This document shows positions 48,679 to 54,361 of a stretch of DNA of 54,361 bases, one piece after another. The stretch's first letter is position 1. Every line of letters begins with the position of its first letter. Both the position numbers and the translations under genes were made by a program. Location of the stretch: contig JAMCUH010000005.1 in the NCBI GenBank assembly GCA_023379435.1, forward strand, positions 1 through 54,361. The letters are read 5' to 3'. Source of the DNA: Thermoplasmatota archaeon (GTDB lineage Archaea; Thermoplasmatota; Thermoplasmata; Thermoplasmatales; Thermoplasmataceae). The notes beneath the pieces are model-generated. The model was given only the letters and a program-made list of their open reading frames with translations. It was not told the origin of the DNA and searched no databases.

Positions 48679-50069
48679 TTTGTTTCACCCTTTGAATCCT
48701 CAACAACTACGCCCGCATCTTCCAAGGCCTTCCTGATCATGTCGGAAACATCGAACTTTCCTACTTTTCTCATTTGATTCCTCAGTTCTATCATACTGTT
48801 GATAAAATCGCTGATATCGGAACTTGCCTCTCTGCCTTTCAGAATGCAGAAGACCGAATCAGTCAGTGTAAGCATATACAATGCAGCACCCAGTTCGTCC
48901 TTCCCTAGGTTCTCCATGTCTTTGAAAATCCTGGAAACATAGGCTAGAAGATCCCTGAAAAATGATCGAGTGTCAAAATCGTCCTCCAATTCTTTCCAGA
49001 TCCTTTCGGTTTCCTCATTTCCTTCAAGAATCAATCCTGAATTCTCATGTTCTCTTGTAAGAATATCATAAAGGTTCTGTATTCTTTTTCTTGTCACGGA
49101 GGATTCCCTGAGTGCCTTCATGGAAAATTCTATTGTGTTCCTGTATCCTGAATTCAGCAGGAAAAACCTTATATCTTCTGCTGAAAACTCAGAAAGTATA
49201 TCCCTCACTTTGATAATGTTCCCCACCGATTTGGACATCTTGCCCTCACCCATGCTGAGCATGCCAACATGAATCCAGTACTTTGCAAGATAATCCATCC
49301 CTGAGATAGACCTCATCTGGGCGTTCTCAGACTCATGATGAGGGAATAGAAGATCTATACCACCCCCATGCACATCGTAACTTTTTCCGAAAAAGAATTC
49401 CGTTATGGCGGTATCCTCAATGTGCCAACCCGGTCTCCCCTCTCCCCAGGGCGACCACCAGAACGGTTCTCCAGTTTTCCTGAATTTCCAGAGAACAAAA
49501 TCTTCGGGGTTTTTCTTTCTTCTGTCTGCGGTCACCCTTGCACCAGCAATAAGATTATCGATTTTCTGTCCTGAAAGTTTTCCATAGTCCGGGAAGCTTG
49601 ATACGCTGAAATATACACCATCATCCGAGACGTAAGCATGACCGGACTTGATGAGTCTCTCTATCTGTTCAATTATCTCACCGATGAAGAGGCTTGTTCT
49701 TGCATAGAGGTTCACGCTTTCCACCCTAAGGCTATTCATATCCCTGATGAACTCTGAAAGATAAAAGGAGGAAACGTCCATCACGTCCTTCTTTTCTTCT
49801 CTTGCTTTGTTGATTATCTTATCATCCACGTCTGTTATATTTTGCAGATAAAATACGAGATAGCCTGAACTGCGCAAGTACCTAACCAGGGAATCAAAGA
49901 AGACAAAAGTTCTTGCATTTCCAATGTGAATATAATCATATACGGTTGGTCCACATACAAAAATTCTAATTTTCTTTCCGTGTTCAGGAATAATCTGATC
50001 GATTTTACGGGACTGTGTGTTGTATAGCCTTATACCCTGCTCTCCTTTGTTCTTTGAATCAGATTCCAT
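48663..50069 (-). CDS. cysS: Cysteinyl-tRNA synthetase
   Basis: CGPTVYDYIHIGNART (HIGH), GWHIEDTAI, HGGGIDLLFPHHESENAQ, GKMSKSVGN (KMSKS). Confidence 0.96.
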   Translation of the reverse strand: MESDSKNKGEQGIRLYNTQSRKIDQIIPEHGKKIRIFVCGPTVYDYIHIGNARTFVFFDSLVRYLRSSGYLVFYLQNITDVDDKIINKAREEKKDVMDVSSFYLSEFIRDMNSLRVESVNLYARTSLFIGEIIEQIERLIKSGHAYVSDDGVYFSVSSFPDYGKLSGQKIDNLIAGARVTADRRKKNPEDFVLWKFRKTGEPFWWSPWGEGRPGWHIEDTAITEFFFGKSYDVHGGGIDLLFPHHESENAQMRSISGMDYLAKYWIHVGMLSMGEGKMSKSVGNIIKVRDILSEFSAEDIRFFLLNSGYRNTIEFSMKALRESSVTRKRIQNLYDILTREHENSGLILEGNEETERIWKELEDDFDTRSFFRDLLAYVSRIFKDMENLGKDELGAALYMLTLTDSVFCILKGREASSDISDFINSMIELRNQMRKVGKFDVSDMIRKALEDAGVVVEDSKGETKWRMS

Positions 50070-50203
50070 TTATTCTTAAACCTGTGAGGTAAATTCTTAT
50101 GGGCTTATTATGATTTTATGATTGACAAATATCTCGGATATCATATGTGCTTTATTCTAATTGCGATGAATAAATATGGAAAGAAAAAGATAAAGAATGG
50201 AAA

Positions 50204-50677
50204 ATGATAACTATGGTAATGGATAACTCATTTGCACAGTCACTGATCAGGAACGGAAATGGAAAAGATCTGAAGAGTCTAATGGAGGAGCTCTGCTCCC
50301 ACCTTAGAAAGGAAAATGATAGATACAACTGGGTTGGCATATATGTACTGAAGGATCAAAACCTGGAGCTTTTTGCCTATTCTGGGGAAGAGACGGAGCA
50401 TAAGAAGATAAAACTCGGGGAGGGACTCTGCAGCCTTGCAATCGTAAGGAATGAAACAGTGAACGTTCATAATGTTAAGGAGACACCAGAATACTTGGCC
50501 TGCTTCCCTTCCACAAAATCTGAACTTGTTGTACCAATACGTTTGAACGGAAAGGCCATAGGTGAGATAGATATAGATTCAGATACTCAGGGGGCTTTTT
50601 CCATTAAGGATGAGGTGGAAATGGAAAAACTGGCTGAGACTATCTCAGAATCAATAGGCAAAGTTATCCAGCATTGA
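50204..50677 (+). CDS. GAF-domain protein (free Met-R-sulfoxide reductase-like)
   Basis: YNWVGIYVLKD...LGEGLCSLAIVRNETVNVHNVKETPEYLACFPSTKSELVVPI; two of the three Cys positions of fRmsr visible. Confidence 0.75.
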   Translation: MITMVMDNSFAQSLIRNGNGKDLKSLMEELCSHLRKENDRYNWVGIYVLKDQNLELFAYSGEETEHKKIKLGEGLCSLAIVRNETVNVHNVKETPEYLACFPSTKSELVVPIRLNGKAIGEIDIDSDTQGAFSIKDEVEMEKLAETISESIGKVIQH

Positions 50678-51260
50678 ACTCTTTTCTTATTTCATCATCT
50701 ATTTTGAGAGCTCCAATGGTGAGAACCTGGTGCGATTCGCATAACACCATGCTCATGGAAGAGTATCTTATTTCTATACCGAGGCAGGGATCTTCATGCT
50801 TTATTCCTATATATTGGCAAACCAGTGCTCTTATGGGTGATGCGTGGGACACAATGATGTAAGAGCCGTCCCTAGAATTGACACATGATAACATCCTATC
50901 CAGCTGTGACTCCCATGATTCGAGGCCAAACTCTCTCCTCCTGCTGCTATTCATGGGTATTATCCTTCTTTCGTTAAAACGTCCCAGTTTGGATTCCCTC
51001 AGCCTTGTGTCAACTGATAGATCAAGTTTAAGGCGGTCTGCAAGTATTTCAGCAGTTTCCCTAGCACGCAGGACCGGACTTGAGATCACACCGTCAAGCA
51101 TTACGCCCCTCAATTCCATTGCTGAGTTCTCGACCTGTGTTCTTCCCTCATCGGTGAGAGGATACTTGTTCTCGTGATCAGAAAAGATCTGGAGCCTGTT
51201 TGCCTCAGATTCACCATGTCTCACAGCGATAAACTTTCTCAACTTTATTGTATCACACAA
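50664..51260 (-). CDS. Histidine phosphatase / phosphoglycerate mutase-like
   Basis: IAVRHGESEANRLQIFSD (RHGE), SSPVLRARETAEIL, IIVSHASPIRALV. Confidence 0.9.
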   Translation of the reverse strand: MCDTIKLRKFIAVRHGESEANRLQIFSDHENKYPLTDEGRTQVENSAMELRGVMLDGVISSPVLRARETAEILADRLKLDLSVDTRLRESKLGRFNERRIIPMNSSRRREFGLESWESQLDRMLSCVNSRDGSYIIVSHASPIRALVCQYIGIKHEDPCLGIEIRYSSMSMVLCESHQVLTIGALKIDDEIRKEFNAG

Positions 51261-51345
51261 ACCCTAATAAACCTTGGAAGCAGTGAGAATGTTGTATCAT
51301 CGCTGACTATATTATTAATTACTTAGAAGCAATGATTCGTTTATC

Positions 51346-53412
51346 ATGGAAAATGAGGAAAAATACAATCATCTCAAGGATGAGAAGAGTCCATATCTTG
51401 TTCAGCATGCAAAAAATCCCGTGGACTGGTATCCATGGGGTGAGCAGGCATTTAAGCTTGCAAGATCCCTTGACAAGCCAATTCTTCTCAGCATAGGTTA
51501 CTCAACATGTCACTGGTGCCATGTCATGGAAAGGGAGAGCTTTGAAGACAGGGAGGTAGCAGAGATCCTCAACGATGTCTTCGTATGCATAAAGGTAGAC
51601 AGGGAAGAGAGACCGGATGTGGATTCATTCTACATGCACTTCTGCCAGGTAACAACCGGGTCTGGAGGCTGGCCGCTCAATGTCATATTGACACCAAATC
51701 TTGATCCAGTATTTGCCATGACATATCTCCCAAAACACAGCAGAAGAGGTATGATGGGGATTATTGAGATGGCAAACAGTGTCAAGGAATTATGGCAGAA
51801 CAACAGGCTTGAACTTACTGATAGGGCAACGGAAACAATGAAAAGACTCAAGGAAATAAACATACCTTCCCGTTCAAAATTGCCTGAAGACATTGATATT
51901 AAGGCATTCAACCAGTTTCTGTCAAATTATGACCATAACAATGGTGGTTTCGGAGGCGAACCTAAGTTTCCTACCCCGCACAATCTGGTGTTTCTTATGG
52001 AATATTATAGGGAAAAAAAGGACCATCGTGCCCTTGACATGGTGAGAAATACGCTTCTCAGGATGAGAATGGGAGGTATCTGGGACCAGGTTGGCGGAGG
52101 TTTTCACAGATATTCGACGGATCAGGAATGGATCATTCCACACTTCGAGAAAATGTTATATGATCAAGCCCTTCACCTCTGGGCCTACGCATCACTATAC
52201 TCAGTTGAAAGAAAAGGAATCTATATAGAAACATGCAGGGAAATTGTCCACTTTCTTGACAGCGAAATGATGGACGAGTCTGGAGCATATTATACCGCAA
52301 TTGATGCCGATTCTGAAGGAATGGAGGGCAAGTACTACCTATGGACCTATAATGAACTTTCCAGACTTACTGGTAACAATGAGAACTTTCTCAACACTTT
52401 CTCCGTTACGGAAAGGGGCAATTATCATGATCAGGGATACGCAGGAGAGACCGCTCTTAACATACTTCATGTGGATTTTGAAATCATAAGAGACCCTGAT
52501 GATCTCCTTAAGATAATGGATGATTATAAACCAGAAATCAAAAATCTGAAGGATACCAGAAATAAAAGAGTGAGGCCACACACAGATAGGAAAATTCTTG
52601 CAGACCTAAACTCCCTCCTTGCCTTTTCCTTCATGAGATCAGGAGCCCTTTTGGGTGACGCTGAACTCATAAAAAAGGGCATGAATTTACTAAATTACAT
52701 CGTCAGAAACATGGTTCGTGATACGGAGGTAATTCATAGTCTGGCGGAATCATCTACGGCTTCCCACGGGTTCCTGGATGATTATTCCTTTCTTGTTCAT
52801 GCCCTGCTCACCGGATTCATGATTAATGGAGATCCGCATTACCTAAAGCTTGCCATGGAGTTAAACAAATATCTTGTTTCCCATTTCATGGATGACTCCG
52901 GTTCTCTGTACTTCTCAGATGAATCCGACAGGGATGTGCCCATGAGAATGAAGCCTGATGCGGATGGAGCAATACCCAGCGGGTCGTCCTTTGAGATACT
53001 GAATCTTGCCATACTTTCTGAACTTACAGGAAATGCCGATTATATGGAAAAGGCTGAAAAGATCTTAGAAGCTAACGCAGGGTCTATTGCTGAAATGCCG
53101 ATGTTTCATTCGCTTTCCATCATGGCTCGAGTTTTCTCAAAAAATCGCTTTATGGTTAGGTATTCTGCTGATAACCGGGATCCAGTGTCATTATACATTA
53201 AAATGGCTCCGTTTCTCTCAGGGTTGGTTATCCTTCCGGTATCAAGTAAAACAAAATATGGCATTGAGGAGATAGACATTTTGGAGGGCTCCCCATTTAT
53301 GAAAAACGGAGAGCTTCAGATCTGTTCAGGATCGGAATGTCTTATGCCTCTCAGGACAGAGAATGATCTGATGGAGAATCTTTCAAAATACCTCAACCTG
53401 AAGATACCCTGA
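51346..53412 (+). CDS. YyaL-type thioredoxin-domain/DUF255 protein
   Basis: [46 protein letters not shown] and (alpha/alpha)6-like C-terminal region. Confidence 0.92.
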   Translation: MENEEKYNHLKDEKSPYLVQHAKNPVDWYPWGEQAFKLARSLDKPILLSIGYSTCHWCHVMERESFEDREVAEILNDVFVCIKVDREERPDVDSFYMHFCQVTTGSGGWPLNVILTPNLDPVFAMTYLPKHSRRGMMGIIEMANSVKELWQNNRLELTDRATETMKRLKEINIPSRSKLPEDIDIKAFNQFLSNYDHNNGGFGGEPKFPTPHNLVFLMEYYREKKDHRALDMVRNTLLRMRMGGIWDQVGGGFHRYSTDQEWIIPHFEKMLYDQALHLWAYASLYSVERKGIYIETCREIVHFLDSEMMDESGAYYTAIDADSEGMEGKYYLWTYNELSRLTGNNENFLNTFSVTERGNYHDQGYAGETALNILHVDFEIIRDPDDLLKIMDDYKPEIKNLKDTRNKRVRPHTDRKILADLNSLLAFSFMRSGALLGDAELIKKGMNLLNYIVRNMVRDTEVIHSLAESSTASHGFLDDYSFLVHALLTGFMINGDPHYLKLAMELNKYLVSHFMDDSGSLYFSDESDRDVPMRMKPDADGAIPSGSSFEILNLAILSELTGNADYMEKAEKILEANAGSIAEMPMFHSLSIMARVFSKNRFMVRYSADNRDPVSLYIKMAPFLSGLVILPVSSKTKYGIEEIDILEGSPFMKNGELQICSGSECLMPLRTENDLMENLSKYLNLKIP

Positions 53413-53920
53413 CATTTGACTTATATCTGTGGCCTTCACGGTAGATCTTGATTGCCTCACCGATTAACATTCCCGTCACGAGAGTAAGGAGAGCGCTGAA
53501 TGTAGATTGAAAGTAGTACTGAGGGTAATATAGATATGTAACAATCTTAACAGAAAAGAATAATGTCCAGAGAAACGTAACCGTTAGGGATTTCTTATAA
53601 TATAGATTTGATTTTTTTTCATACACCTCGACCTTTCTGCTGAGGCTAAGACCAATTACAATGCCCACAATCGCGGTGATCAGAGAAGACGTTTTCTGAT
53701 ATATATCAGATGGCAGAAACGTAAAAAGAACAAATACGGAATATACAAGAGGGATTAAGAATATTTTCACACCTGAAAATTTCTCTCCCATAAGGGTCCT
53801 GGCAGTTCTGTATATGAAGAGTATAGCTATGACTATAAGAATAAGGGAAAGAGATAGTGTTAAACCGAAATATCCTGCTATCTTGTCTATGTATCCTATG
53901 AGAAATGAAGTTAGTGTCAA
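53393..53920 (-). CDS. Multi-pass membrane protein, unknown
   Basis: 175 aa, repeated hydrophobic helices. Confidence 0.6.
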   Translation of the reverse strand: MTLTSFLIGYIDKIAGYFGLTLSLSLILIVIAILFIYRTARTLMGEKFSGVKIFLIPLVYSVFVLFTFLPSDIYQKTSSLITAIVGIVIGLSLSRKVEVYEKKSNLYYKKSLTVTFLWTLFFSVKIVTYLYYPQYYFQSTFSALLTLVTGMLIGEAIKIYREGHRYKSNVRVSSG

Positions 53921-54116
53921 CTACCGGATAACGGAACTCACTTAATAAACTTTGAAACCTGATATCTGTTTTTGAAATAGCTTGTGAAGTGATCCGGTTG
54001 TAATAAAAATCATATGCAGTTGGATTCTCCATCCGGGATCAGGAATCTTTATGTTAAGTATAACGGAGCTTCCTAAAAACTATAATATATAAGTCGCCAC
54101 TACGGGATTGATTCCC

Positions 54117-54278
54117 ATGCCTAACCGTCTTGCAGAAGTTGAGATCATAAAGGATGGAGATGTGTATTACGCTAAGATTGTGCTACCTTCCGGTGAGGTT
54201 GTAACACTTGAGAACGAGGATTTTGAGGAAGTTCTTGAGCAGATTGCGAACGACCTGCAGGAAAGATATAGCTCTTAG
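54117..54278 (+). CDS. Small protein (53 aa), unknown
   Basis: ATG-MPNRLAEVEIIKDGDVYYAKIVLPSGEVVTLENEDFEEVLEQIANDLQERYSS-TAG; TATA-like TATAATATATAAG just upstream; below the ORF-track length cut-off. Confidence 0.75.
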   Translation: MPNRLAEVEIIKDGDVYYAKIVLPSGEVVTLENEDFEEVLEQIANDLQERYSS

Positions 54279-54359
54279 GCGGGGATGGCCCAGTGGTACG
54301 GCGGTAGCCTGCTAAGCTATTACTCTATGAGTGCGAGGGTTCGAATCCCTCTCCCCGCG
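54279..54359 (+). tRNA. tRNA-Ser(GCT)
   Basis: Acceptor GCGGGGA/TCCCCGC, anticodon loop CTGCTAA in stem TAGC/GCTA, long variable arm ACTC-TAT-GAGT, T-arm GAGGGTTCGAATCCCTC. Confidence 0.95.
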
Positions 54360-54361
54360 TC

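Noticed and set aside
1-54361. CRISPR arrays, toxin-antitoxin pairs, restriction-modification or other defence islands
   Set aside because: No regularly spaced repeats and no recognisable nuclease/helicase/methyltransferase defence cluster on either strand.

Overview
This 54 kb window looks like chromosomal, largely housekeeping sequence from a Thermoplasmatales-type archaeon. That placement is inferred from gene content: Bat-type HTH_10 regulator, split transketolase, beta-CASP KH nuclease (aCPSF1), archaeal proteasome beta, FtsZ, a thioredoxin reductase lacking the usual NADPH motif, and GLP-rich surface repeats. I support about 58 features, including tRNA-Val(CAC) on the minus strand and tRNA-Ser(GCT) at the right edge. 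The main coherent module (about 16.9-24.6 kb) is a molybdenum hydroxylase locus: moaA-moaD-E1-like, a MobA/MocA-like gene on the opposite strand, then xdhC-coxM-coxS-coxL-moaE. No CRISPR array, defence island, prophage or intact IS element was found. Observations most worth a second look: (1) a perfect 99-bp direct duplication with 101-bp period that frameshifts a radical-SAM gene; (2) a 125-bp out-of-frame moaA/moaD overlap; (3) near-zero or negative spacing at 9 of 11 convergent gene pairs; (4) two reading frames whose domains extend upstream of any canonical start codon; (5) dyad clusters in two divergent intergenic regions; (6) an ORF-poor roughly 1 kb gap with short ORFs; (7) tRNA-Ser abutting a stop codon; (8) several family-level oddities (TrxR, a heme-oxygenase-like diiron protein, a standalone PolB-like exonuclease, an RHH protein with an unknown C-terminal domain). 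I do not claim a clearly new multi-gene system. All product calls come from reading motifs without database searches.
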